This document shows positions 51,429 through 61,530 of a stretch of DNA of 64,000 nt, piece by piece (the stretch's first letter is position 1; each line of letters opens with the position of its first letter). The notes under the pieces are model-generated. The model searched no databases. It saw only the letters and a program-made list of their open reading frames with translations, and was not told where the DNA came from. The stretch is from Semisulcospira habei (lineage: Eukaryota; Mollusca; Gastropoda; Semisulcospiridae). A program made the position numbers and the translations under genes. Location of the stretch: positions 90,658,229-90,722,228 of the forward strand of contig BTPG01000006.1 of NCBI GenBank assembly GCA_036245525.1, given 5' to 3'.

Positions 51429-52277
51429 ACCGGCCTCCGTAGTGCAGTGGTTAGCGTGTCGGACTGGCGGCCGGGAGATCCGGGTTCGAATCCCAGCCAA
51501 GTCAAGCGGGATTTTTCCTACCTGGGTCGGCTCCTACCCAGAGCGGGTGTGCTATGGACCCAATGGGAAGGCTGATGCCACGCAGCCGAGACTCACCCAC
51601 TTCACGGGTGCGACTTTGGGGGTGCTACCCGGGTTATGACACATCGTAAGGTGTGAATGATTACACGGCTGGCACCGCAGGTGTCCGCAGTTCCCAGGCC
51701 TGGTTAACACCAGGATATTTATGACAGGAAGCGTGGAATGCGGCCCTGTCACGCAGTCTCCAACCACATGGACCACTATGGCATCATCATATAATCACCT
51801 TCATCCTCAGCATCATGCAAAATGGAATAAACGCTGTTCCAGGTTTCTGATTTTTTAAGTCTCCGTCTCATGGTGACCTCGTCCCGGTCCTCCAGGAGCC
51901 CTAGGTGCGCGGTTGTCTTCGGCCAGACCTGCTGCTGTGCGTGGAAGGACGTAGTGGTTGACTCGCCACCCCTGGGGGGAGCTCCAACTCGTCGACTCCA
52001 CGACTAGCAATGTCGTACGTAGGGGGAACAGTAGGTGTGGTCACCTGTAGGCTACAGTGAACACCACCGAAGTGACTCGGCAGTAGTGCGGAGTTTCCTC
52101 CGGAGGGAGTCCCCTACTACTACCTGACATATATATAGCGGTAGGGCCGGGAGTCTGGCTGGAACAGCTAGCGTGCCTGGGTGAGCACACTGGGGTTGAC
52201 AGGGACGAGCGGCGTGGGAGGAAGATCTCTGAGGTCGACAAGGAAAACTTGGAGTAGCAAAAAAAAAAAAAAAAAAA
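51429..52277 (+). mobile_element. tRNA-derived SINE family S1, copy 2
   Basis: Flanked by AAAATTGTCCATCAT (51414-51428 and 52278-52292). 849 bp including an A-tail, in the same orientation as copy 1 and very similar throughout, including the tRNA-like head (one A-box change, TAGTGCAGTGG) and the five-T run after it. Confidence 0.93.
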
Positions 52278-52552
52278 AAAATTGTCCATCATGCGGACAG
52301 ACAGCATGAAATAAATCTCACACAGTCTCTACAGTCTGTCGCATTCTTTTTGCCATGGCCGAGACACGCACATCCACTCACACACTGTTACTGGATGTCC
52401 AGATGGTACAATTTGTGTCTGTGTAACATGAAAATTATAGCTGAACATATTTCAAGTGAGCCACTGTAACTGAACATGTGGTGCAATCCATTTCAACTTG
52501 CAAATGGTTAATTTCAGCATTTCATGAAAAGTTTTTTTTTTTATAATTCATT

Positions 52553-52769
52553 TTAACCCTTTTTATCCTGATACACACACTACTGCTTGAAATCAATTTG
52601 ACTATGATAGTTCAAGGGTGGTGCCAGAATAGCTTGGCACCTGAGGTGCCAAGCTATTCTGGCCCCACCCATGAACAAAATAGGTTGATCTATCTCTTAA
52701 TCTGTAATGCAGCCTTTATAGGACAACAAATAAATTGAAACAAATCAGCTTAATGATGTAATGGGTTAA
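52553..52769. repeat. TTAA foldback, core type A
   Basis: TTAACCCTTTTTATCCTG start and 'gatgtaatgggttaa' end. Hairpin arms AGAATAGCTTGGCACC and GGTGCCAAGCTATTCT show two paired changes at once. The last TTAA is shared with the next element. Confidence 0.85.
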
Positions 52770-52885
52770 CCTTTTGACGATGGAACGCACGTGTGCGCCA
52801 GGCCCTTGCCAACGGGGCGCACACATGTGCACTGGCCTTGCTTACCGTTGCCGATGAGGCGCACACGTGTGCTCAAATTCCAGTT
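52766..52885. repeat. TTAA-started repeat with GCACACGTGTGC palindromes (type G)
   Basis: TTAACCTTTTGACGATGG is followed by three spaced copies of a GCGCACACGTGTGC-like palindrome (52787-52799, 52817-52830, 52860-52872). The right boundary is unclear; 'ggtggcaaagagttaa' at 53496-53511 is a possible partner end. Confidence 0.5.
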
Positions 52886-53618
52886 TAACTATCAATACCG
52901 GCAGTACGGTCTAAGGGAAGCAACCTACTATATTTCATGCACTCATTTCTGTACAGGTAGAGTGACTTTTCTTGTTTGTATGGCATGAAACAAGCGAAAT
53001 AGATGCAAAGCGACCCCACAAGCACGAAAAAAAATGGCACGTGCGAGCGGCGATGTATTCCCATGCCAAAGTCAGTGAACCTGTTTGGATTGTGGTGTAA
53101 AAACGTTTTTTGTTTATGTGTGAAGAAAATTTATGTTGTGCTTTTAGTGTCTTTGGAATGCCAGGCAAGTGGTAATTTTCACACTGTGGATAACTAATAC
53201 ACAAACAGCATGTGTTTTCATAACCCAGTGCAGATCTGACTGTTTTTGCTTTTTGGCTTCTTACCCCATCTTGTTTATACACCTCAAAATCTTAATAATA
53301 CGAAATATTTTCTTCAGCATAGTGTATGTGTTCATCTTGAATTGCTTTTTCCATAGATACCAAATATGTTGGGGTTTGATAAGATTTTTTTACTACAAAC
53401 AGTGCCAATGAAATGTGTCAACATTACTACGGTAGCAGGAAAGTGAGTCCAAGTAAGGCATACGTTCAGGGGGAAAAACCTAGCTTTCAGACTACGGTGG
53501 CAAAGAGTTAAGATAACATACAAGAGACTTACACACATAATACATGTATTGGAATAGGTGCTGGAATGCGTATATTGACAGAAGTTATCTTTGAAACAAC
53601 ATCTGACAAAATGCTCAC
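52886..53618. other. Intron sequence without recognised features
   Basis: Could be the interior of a longer type G unit ending at 53511; no gene recognised. Confidence 0.4.
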
Positions 53619-53677
53619 CCTTGGAAGAGTCTGAAAATGCATCACCGATTCATACAGTCCATCCACATCTTCGGCAT
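53619..53677 (-). CDS. RhoGAPp190: p190 RhoGAP small exon (linker)
   Basis: Acceptor TGTCTTCCTCAG precedes 53677 and donor GTGAGC follows 53619. 59 nt encoding the rest of an Asp codon, then AEDVDGLYESVMHFQTLPR. It has no domain of its own. It is accepted because both splice sites are strong and it links the phase-1 end of the exon at 54202 to the phase-0 start of the exon at 44810 without a stop. An acidic (E/D)-(D/E)-V-D-x-(L/I)-Y motif of this sort is seen in the Ser-rich linker of p190 proteins. Confidence 0.85.
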
Positions 53678-53883
53678 CTGAGGAAGACAATAACATATGT
53701 AAATAAATTGTGTTCATCATGCAAAAGTAACTGTTCATGAGGAAGGAACAACAAAAAGCAGGATACAAACACTTTTTGATACAGTATTACTGAGGTTTTG
53801 GCAAATCCCGTATCATGAGGAAAGAACAGAGATAGACAAGGCCAGTCCTTTATCCGGTGCAAGGGAGGTGGTTGTGTTCATAA

Positions 53884-54066
53884 TTAACCCCTTCTCTGCC
53901 ACTGTACACATAACTGTACATCTCAAATCTGTGTAAAATTTGACGGGAAAGAGCTCCAGCCGTCCCATAAACAACAGATACAAAGTGCTTTCAGCAAGGG
54001 CTCATGAGGAACTATACCTCCTGCAGTAGTGTTGTGTCCATTTTTTCTCGGCAGTGCAGGGTTTAA
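53884..54066. repeat. TTAA foldback, core type B, one arm reduced
   Basis: TTAACCCCTTCTCTGCCACTG start, 'ctcggcagtgcagggtttaa' end. Inside, 'gggctcatgaggaactatac' is one arm of core B. Confidence 0.65.
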
Positions 54067-54201
54067 AGTCTTCATTACTGGAGTCGACCGTTTTCAGATA
54101 ATACTGGGTGTATGTCGCTTGCAAGAGAAGGTGACAGTGATCAGTGTGACATGTATATGAATCCATGTAAACGTGCACGTCCTGAGATGATGCAAACTGA
54201 C

Positions 54202-54387
54202 CTGCGGCGAAGGGTGGGCTGATGGCTGGATGACCGCCCTTGTGGCTGGGAGCTCTGGCCGGGACGGGGCCCCCCGCCCGTGATCTGTGCGATTCAAAAT
54301 GAAGGATCTGGTGTTGTCTTTCTTTCTTGGAATACTGCAGCTCGTCTCCGGTACCATCGCTGCCTTCTGACGGCGAATTTGTGTACA
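54202..54387 (-). CDS. RhoGAPp190: p190 RhoGAP exon (Ser/His-rich linker)
   Basis: Acceptor TGTCTGTGCAG precedes 54387 and donor GTCAGT follows 54202. 186 nt (62 codons), phase 1 at both ends. It encodes YTNSPSEGSDGTGDELQYSK, KERQHQILHFESHRSRAGGP and a Pro/Ala-rich end. Low-complexity linker between the FF/GTPase region and the GAP domain, probably disordered, with several SP and S-x-x-S sites that could be phosphorylated. Identity rests on phase, splice sites and gene order rather than on a domain. Confidence 0.85.
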
Positions 54388-54457
54388 CTGCACAGACACA
54401 AAAAAGCCAAATGCAGATAAAGCACAGACAATGTGCATTTGTAAGCATTTAGCCCAT

Positions 54458-54680
54458 TTAACCAATATCATACTGAGGCTAAAAGCTTCAAATTTGTACA
54501 CTGCCATATGCAAGCTACATTATAGTACTTACAGATAAGGATGTAGACCAATGGTTTTAGTTCAAGGGTGGTGCCAGAATAGCTTGGTGCCTACAGGAGC
54601 CAAGCTATTCTGGCACTACCCTTGAACTATTTAGTCAAACTTATTTCACACACTGGTGTATTCTGAATGATCAGGGTTAA
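54458..54680. repeat. TTAA foldback, core type A
   Basis: TTAACCAATATCATACTGAG start, 'gaatgatcagggttaa' end. Hairpin arms AGAATAGCTTGGTGCC and GGAGCCAAGCTATTCT. Its last TTAA is the first TTAA of the next element. Begins 70 nt upstream of the acceptor at 54387. Confidence 0.85.
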
Positions 54681-54905
54681 CCCCATGGCCTCATTTCCAT
54701 AATTTGGAGGTGTTACCCAACGACTATGTACCACTTGCAGAGGATGGAAGCACTCTTTCATGTGGGGATATTACACTATAGAAGAGTTACATATTGTTAT
54801 TATTATTAGCTTCGCACCTGAAGGTGCCAAGCTAATCTGGCACTCCCTTGAATTATCATGGTCAATGCATCTCCTGCTGTAGGGACTTGGGAATAAATTT
54901 ATTAA
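54677..54905. repeat. TTAA foldback, core type A, with insertion
   Basis: TTAACCCCATGGCCTCATTT start, 'gggacttgggaataaattta' end. The left arm is replaced at about 54748-54808 by unrelated sequence ending in ATT repeats (LINE-tail-like); the right arm (aaggtgccaagctaatctgg) remains. Confidence 0.75.
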
Positions 54906-57620
54906 TATAGTTAATAAAACATACATCAGACACAGTAGTTCTACCCTGTGAAAAAAAACACCATGTTAAGCGTGCACTTATAATACATGTATGCCCAGCT
55001 AACAATGGTCAGTAGATCGTCACAGTTAGATTCGATGGTCATGGTCTGTTTAAAAAATAATTTTAAAACAGTCTTTGCAAAGAGTTACATTTACAGTAAA
55101 ACCTCCAGTGAGCGGTTGATTGTAAGACATTAATTTTCTGTATATGATAGGTACCCTCGCGCTGGGACCATATGGCGTTGAGGCGCATCCCCTGGGTGGT
55201 GGATAGGGGGTTCCTCGCAAGAGGGGTGCACCGAATGAAATAAGGTGCCGTGAACCAACAGGGTCTAAGGGAAGGTGACCCCGACAGAAAACCCATGGTC
55301 CTCCTAGTAAGGGGGTTAGTTTGTGGGGGTAGCTTCCCCACCCTGTAAATAAGGAAATAGCTACAAAACGCTGATGGAAAGGCAAACAGCAATTCCTTTC
55401 CTGGAGGAGGAAGGTTCTTCTACCAGAAGATTTATGACGTCCTGTGGTGAAAGCCGGAAGTCTTTGGAAGCCACAGGACTGAGCCGCCTCTCTCTATCCA
55501 GGGACACAACCATGGGCACATGGAATGTCAAGACCATGTACCAAAGCGGCAAGGCCGCCCAGATAGCAGCGGAAATGCAAAAGTACAACCTTTCCCTGCT
55601 AGTTATCAGTGAAGCCAGATGGACGTAGTCTGGCCAGAAAAGGCTGTTAAGTGGGGAGATGATTCTGTATTCAGGCCATGAAGAGGAGAACACCCCCATA
55701 CAGAAGGAGTAGCAATCATGCTGTCACCAGTGGCACAGAGAGCGCTGATGGGCTGGGAACCTCTTGGGCCCAGAATTATCACAGCAGCCTTTAGAACCAA
55801 GAAAAAGATCAAGTTGAACGTCATCCAGTGTTATGCACCCACTAATGATTGACAGTGACGAGGAAGAGAAACAAGAGTTCTACGACCGACTCCATAGTGC
55901 TGTGGACAAATGTGCGGAGCGAGACATCACCATCGTGATGGGCAATTTTAATTCCAAAATAGGGGAGGACAACACCGGATACGAAGAGGTGATGGGGAGA
56001 CAGGGACTAGGGGAGATGAGTGAGAACGGGGAGAGGTTTGTAGACTTTGTGCTCTAAACAGACTTGTCATTGGAGGAAGCATCTTCCCACAAAGAAGAAT
56101 ACACAAAGCAACTTGGGTCTCACCTGACCATACTACAGAGAACCAAATAGACCATATCTGCATTAGCAAGAAATTTAGAAGATCCCTTCAAGATGTTCGA
56201 GTGAGGAGGGGAGCAGACGTCGCCTCAGACCACCATCTGCTTACCTTAAGAATAAAGCTCAAGTTAAAGAAAAGCCGCACATAGACAACAAGAAGACAGC
56301 GCTATAATGTAGACCTCCTGAGAGAGACTGGAGTGAGAGAAGAGTTCAAACTGATGCTGTCCAACCGGTTTCAAGTGCTACAGGAGCTAGTAAATGAAGA
56401 GGAGGCGGTCACCACAGAGCAGCAGTGGAAGGCAGAGAGGCGCTGAACTCAACCTGCAAAGACACTGTAGGGTTCAGGAAACACCATCACAAGGACTGGC
56501 TGTCAGCACAGACCTTGAAGAAGATAGAAGTGAGCAAGCAGAAGAGAGCAGTTGTCAACAACAGTCGCACAAGAGCAGCCAAAGCAAGGGCACAGGAGGA
56601 ATACTCGGAAGCCAACCACGAGGTGAAGAGGAGTATCAGAGCAGACAAGAGGGCCTACACAGACAGCCTGGCAGCAGAGGCATTACCAGAAGATTGTCGG
56701 GCAAGTATGGCCATACAGAAAGTCCAGTAAAAGACAAAAAAGGCACGCCTATTGCAGACAGAGCAGACCAACTCGACAGATGGGCCGAGTATTTTGAAGA
56801 GTTACTGAACAGACCCAGCCCACCCGACCCCCCCAGGCATCCAGCCAGCAGAGACCGACCTACCCATCAGCTGTGACAGACCCAGCCGGGAAGAGATCAG
56901 AAGAGCAGTGGCATTTTTGAAGAACGGCAAAGCAGCAGGGCCAGATGGCATCCCAGCGGAGTCTTTGAAAGCAGACCTAGAGATAACGGTAGAGATGCTG
57001 TACCCACTGTTTGGAAAGATCTGGGAAGAGGAGGTGATGCCGGCTGACTGGAAGGAGGGGTACCTAATCAAGCTTCCCAAGAAAGGCGACCTCAGCAAGT
57101 GTTCCAACTACAGAGGAATCACCTTGCTGTCATTACCAGGAAAGGTCTTCAACAGGATCATCCTGGAAAGAATGAAGAGCTCCGTTGACCCCCAGCTGAG
57201 AGACCAGCAAGCAGGATTCAGGAAAAACCGATCATGTACAGACCAGATCGCCACTCTCCGCATCATCGTGGAACAGTCTCTGGAGTGGAGCTCCCCGCTG
57301 TACGTCAACTTTGTGGATTACGAGAAAGCATTTGACAGCGTGGACTGAGAGACTCTGTGGAAACTCCTACGACACACTGTCTCACACTACGGTGTACCCA
57401 CAAAGCTCGTCCGCCTGATCAAGAACAGCTACGATGGCATGACATGTCGCGTGATCCACGAAGGGCAGTTCACCAGGGAGCTCCAGGTCAGAACCGGTTT
57501 CAGGCAGGGGTGTTTGCTGTCTCCGTTCCTCTTCCTACTGGCCATAGACTGGGTCATGAAGAGGACTACAGAGCACAGACAAAGTGGAATACAGTGGACA
57601 CTGTGGACACAGCTTGACAA

Positions 57621-59342
57621 CAGCCCTGAAAATGGCGAGTGATTTACTCGCCATGGCGAGATTTTTTTTGTTTGGCGAGTAAAAACAAAAATCCACTCGC
57701 CAAATGCTAGTGTGCTCGTGCATTTTGCAATCCCTACTTCTTCAGTTCTAAATCCGAATGTTGAACCTTCACTTCTCGTAATACTAAGCAAGCAATAGCG
57801 ACCCGTTTTAGTGCGTCTATGATGCATTAAAACTCAAAATCACGTACTGAAAATGTAACTAACGGGGTAGTCAGACGCACTAAAATTCAGTGCATCTGCG
57901 TCTGAGACGCATCATCCTTGCACCACCGTGCGTACAGTAAACAGAGGTCGGTGCAGTCGTTCTACTTTTAGCGACAAGTTGGTTCGTTTCGCCGCTCGCT
58001 TGGTCGCCGCTGCGTTCAGAATCACCCAGACTCCGGGGTCCGTGGGAGTGTAACTGGACGGGCAAACTGTTAGTTTACGTGTGGCGTCGGCATGTTATTA
58101 CAAAGGTGCACTACATGTTGAACGCGTTACTTGCAGTGATGTCACACTTCATACTATTATGGGATACCGCATGGTGCGTTTCACTTTTGATCGTGAACGA
58201 AGTTGTAAATAGCGAAGAAAAAATAAAGGAAGCTGGAATGCTTCTGATACTTCAATCCCGCACCGTCTGATAGTGATAATCGCTTAGAAGAAAGTTGCAC
58301 TTCAACACCGTCGTCTCCATAAACAAGTGACAGTACCAGAAATGATACTCCTGGGCCATGCGTGGCACCACCGCTGTGACTCGCAGTTTTCAGAGTTCAT
58401 GGCTGCGTGTATGTACAAGGCTAAAGCACTACGGCACACGGATGGTATGCGCAATGTGCATGGAGGCGAACTCAAAAAGCAAGTCCAGAAATTTGAACAG
58501 AAATAAGTTTGTCAGTTTTTTTTAATTTATTTTATTTTATTTTTTTATCGTGGTTGATCTGGCCATCTTCTGGTACACAGCTCTAAAATTGGAGAAATAC
58601 CACAAACACATACACACACAGAGTTTAGACAAGTCAGACTTTGGTTGTCAATCTGCAGTCAGCAGAAAACGCTATATTCTCTGTTAAAATACATTATCAA
58701 ACGATCGTACAAAATAAAATAAATATATATGTTTTTCTGTGTGTGTGAGAGAGAGACGGAGAGGGTGACAGGCTTTTGCACAATAGCTCACCAGTTAAAG
58801 AATCAGTATCATGGAAAGGACACACACACACCGTCACAACACATTTGAAGAGGAGAGAGCGAAATGAGTTAATTTATTTTAAGGAACATACAGATGATGC
58901 AGTTTTTCTTAAATAAATTTGTGGACCCTCTATAATGCTCAGATGAGGGTCTGTGTACCTTCTAAAATTGATACCTGGGGGGACCCTTTAACCTGTTGCG
59001 AAAGCCCTGCTCTACTTACAAAAAATAAAAAATAAATAAAAATCCCGCCACAATTCACTTTGTCAGTTATTTCTCCACTTGATTCTATCAAAAGCTTGAA
59101 GTCAGGACATAAACATTAACTTGGTTATGATTGTCTGTTTAAATATTTGTTCTCAATGCCTCTGGGCAGAAAACACTAACATTGGGCGTCAAACACTTGT
59201 GGTACATTATATTGTTGGGTTGGGCTATTTTCAGTACTAGTAAAATTTTCAGTTTTGGCTAGTAACATTTTCAGTTTGGCTAGTAAAACTTTTAAGTCAC
59301 TAGCCAAAGGCTGGTGGGCAAAATTTTAGACTTTCAGGGCTG
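57621..59342 (+). mobile_element. Element Z, copy 2, with terminal inverted repeats
   Basis: Ends are CAGCCCTGAAAATGG and, reverse-complemented, CAGCCCTGAAAGTC. Subterminal regions are rich in TGGCGAGTAA/TTACTCGCC at one end and GGCTAGTAA/ACTAGCC at the other. The RTE sequence is interrupted exactly between 'cagcttgac' and 'gacgacctcg'; the duplicated target appears to be GAC or slightly longer. The interior 57800-59010 is the inverse of 46505-47715. Superfamily undetermined: hAT-like termini but no 8-bp duplication. Confidence 0.75.
58079..58270 (+). pseudogene. Element Z hypothetical protein, degraded copy
   Basis: 63 codons similar to the middle of the 46967-47455 frame (YMLNALLAVMSHFILLWDTA, NEVVNSEEKIKEAGMLLILQ), then a stop. 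Further 3' similarity resumes at 58360-58506 in other frames. Confidence 0.45.
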
Positions 59343-60450
59343 GACGACCTCGATTTTGCAGACGACTTGGCTTTACTGTCCCACACTCATCAACAAATGC
59401 AGGACAAGACCACGAGGCTTGCTGACATCTCGTCCCAAGTGGGCCTCACTATCTACAAACAGAAAACAAAGACAATGAGGCAGAACGCAATCAAGGAAGA
59501 ACCAGTCTTGCTTGCTGGCACCCCGTTAGAGGAGGTGGAGTCCTTTACCTATCTCGGGAGCATCATAGACAAAAAAGGCGGCACGAATGCAGATGTCAGA
59601 GCACGAATCGGCAAAGCCAGAGCAGCCTTTCTCCAGTTGAAAAAAGTGTGGAGTTCCAGAGAGCTGTCACAACACACCAAAGTCCGGATTTTCAACTCAA
59701 ACGTAAAAGCAGTTTTCCTATATGGAGCAGAGACTTGGAGGTTGACAAAAACCACAGTCAACAGACTACAGATCTTCATAAACAGTTGCCTTAGAAGAAT
59801 CTTGAAAATCCACTGGCCAGAGAAGATCAGCAACGTCAGACTCTGAGAGAGAACAGAGCAGATAACAGCAGAGAATGAAATTGGGCGAAGAAGATGGGGA
59901 TGGATTGGTCACAGTCTGAGAAAGCCAGTTTCCAGTATCACTAGGCAGGCATTGTCATGGAACCCCCAGGGAAAGAGGAAAAGAGGCAGGCCGAGAAACA
60001 CCTGGCATCGAGACCTCCAAGCAGACATCAAGAGACTTGGAACCACCTGGAGTAAAATCGAAGGAGAAGCACAGGACAGGAGTCGCTGGAGGTCTCTTGT
60101 CGACGGCCTATACCCGGGGAGGGGTGACAGGCGTAAGTAAGTAAGTAAGTATATGATAGGTACATGTATTCTGTTTTGAAATATACCAATTATTTATCTG
60201 TGTTACGGGAACAACTACAAGAACACCAACCCTACCCCCAAAAGCAAAGGGGCCCACAGAAAAAAATATGACAGTAGCATACGTCCTCCTAATATTTAAA
60301 GGGTAGCTCAAACGAGCAAGCACTAAAGTGTTACACAATTGGTCATGGTACCTGCAAAATCCTATACTTTGTAAACGTGTGCATTTTTCACGCCTTTGAC
60401 CTTTACAAGTGGTCACCACATTAATAACTATTTGCAGGTCTATCATTTAC

Positions 60451-60555
60451 TATACTGACGAGCGAAAGGAATGTGACTTTTTTTTAAATCATCCGAAACA
60501 CTTATGTGTTTCCAATGATTCCAAAAATGTCACATTTGTTTTGCTCGTCAGTATA
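60451..60555. mobile_element. Mariner-like MITE (family F)
   Basis: Terminal inverted repeats TATACTGACGAGCGAAAG and, reverse-complemented from the right end, TATACTGACGAGCAAAAC; nearly the whole 105 bp folds. TA flanks fit a Tc1/mariner target. It splits a copy of the TGACC dispersed repeat ('ctttgtgccaagtctgattg' continues after it). Confidence 0.8.
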
Positions 60556-60674
60556 CCTTTGTGCCAAGTCTGATTGAAAATTTTGCAAAAGTTACCATAT
60601 AAACTAAAATTTTGTCTCCATGAAAGCATTTTTCACACATTAGGCAATCGCTTGTGACCCTTCACATTTCGCCT

Positions 60675-60762
60675 ATAGCGCCACACTATTCTGACACCAC
60701 CCTTGAATTATCATGGTCGATCCACATCCTGTCATAGCATATTAGGTGTTTTCGAGTTAAAT
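60675..60762. repeat. Foldback, core type A, right half only
   Basis: 'ctattctgacaccacccttg', 'atcatggtcgatccacatcc' and a final 'gttaa'. No left arm. Confidence 0.65.
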
Positions 60763-60830
60763 TTACAGTTTTCTGTGGACCAACTTTCACCAATCAATGT
60801 AGTGCATAACATGCTGGATAGGATTCTTAC

Positions 60831-60941
60831 TCTTCCGTCTGTGAGGAGGCTGGTGTTGTCCTTTTTTATGTCTTGCTGATGGCATGTTCTTGTGATTTCG
60901 TTCCAAGGAACTGAACTCTGACTCCTCCGAATCTGTGTTGG
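60831..60941 (-). CDS. RhoGAPp190: p190 RhoGAP exon (Ser-rich linker)
   Basis: Acceptor TTTTGGTCTAG precedes 60941 and donor GTAAGA follows 60831. 111 nt, phase 1 at both ends. It encodes NTDSEESEFSSLERNHKNMP then SARHKKGQHQPPHRRK. (T/S)-D-S-E-x-x-x-x-S-S-L-E-R is a short conserved block in the linker before the GAP domain of p190 proteins, followed by basic sequence. The next base joins TG of the following exon as Met. An S2 SINE inserted 39 nt upstream of the acceptor. Confidence 0.87.
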
Positions 60942-60980
60942 CTAGACCAAAAGGAAATAATTATGGTTTGAGTCCAAGGA

Positions 60981-61370
60981 TTGATTGATTGATTGTACAT
61001 TGCTTAACGTCCCGACAGCAACAAGGCTTTCTCAGGACGTGCCTGCACTGCTTGTGAAAAAAAAATATAAACAGAACATTGAATGTATGTCGCCAGCCGG
61101 TCAAATATGTTAAATAAACCTACAACATGGGGCCTAAATAAAGCTAAGACCATTTAGCAACACACATCCAATATCAAGAGCTACAGGCAGTGCAGACAGT
61201 AGGGAGAGTTTTAAAAAGGCAAATACAGGTGAATGGACAAAGGGTAGACAGAAACACATGCCCCAGAATAGAGAGAAAAACCCACCCTGTGGGGCTGACC
61301 AGGGTGACCCTGGGAACTAAAAAATACCTAACCCCACCCAAGTCCCCCAGGGCAGACCCGGGTGGGGGAT
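60981..61370 (-). mobile_element. SINE family S2, copy 4
   Basis: Flanked by TGAGTCCAAGGA (60969-60980 and 61371-61382). Tail side 'ttgattgattgattgtacat', head side 'gggcagacccgggtgggg'. Very similar to copy 3. Its insertion point is 39 nt from the 3' splice site at 60941. Confidence 0.93.
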
Positions 61371-61530
61371 TGAGTCCAAGGAACCGAACGCGGACTGTAA
61401 ATACGCATGAATGATTATGAATAACTTGAATCGCAAGGAGTAGAGATGCGATCAGAAGGATTTCTAGGTACAAGGATCGTCTATAGCTTTTGTGGCTGAA
61501 AAGACAACTAAGAAGCGAGGTTGAACCCCT

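Larger units (their letters stand above)
55374..60140 (+). pseudogene. RTE endonuclease-reverse transcriptase polyprotein, broken
   Basis: Endonuclease TMGTWNVKTMYQSGKAAQIA (55520), ITIVMGNFNSKIGEDNTG (55930; the catalytic GDFN is GNFN), RT WKEGYLIKLPKKGDLSKCSN (57050), QAGFRKNRSCTDQIATL, VNFVDYEKAFDSVD (57310), RQGCLLSPFLFLLAID, then after the insertion DDLDFADDLALLSH-type sequence (59345; FADD kept) and FTYLGSIIDKKGG. A TAG at 55627-55629, a TGA at 57346-57348 (CGA in the sister) and several frameshifts between 55700 and 56900 inactivate it. Confidence 0.9.
55154..60148 (+). mobile_element. RTE-type retrotransposon, full length, carrying element Z
   Basis: Flanked by GTATATGATAGGTA (55140-55153 and 60149-60162). 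Starts 'ccctcgcgctgggaccat' as in the copy at 31210-34501 and ends in (GTAA)n. About 3.27 kb after removing the 1.72-kb insertion at 57621-59342. Orientation is opposite to the other RTE, so the two form a widely spaced inverted repeat within the RhoGAP gene. Confidence 0.92.
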
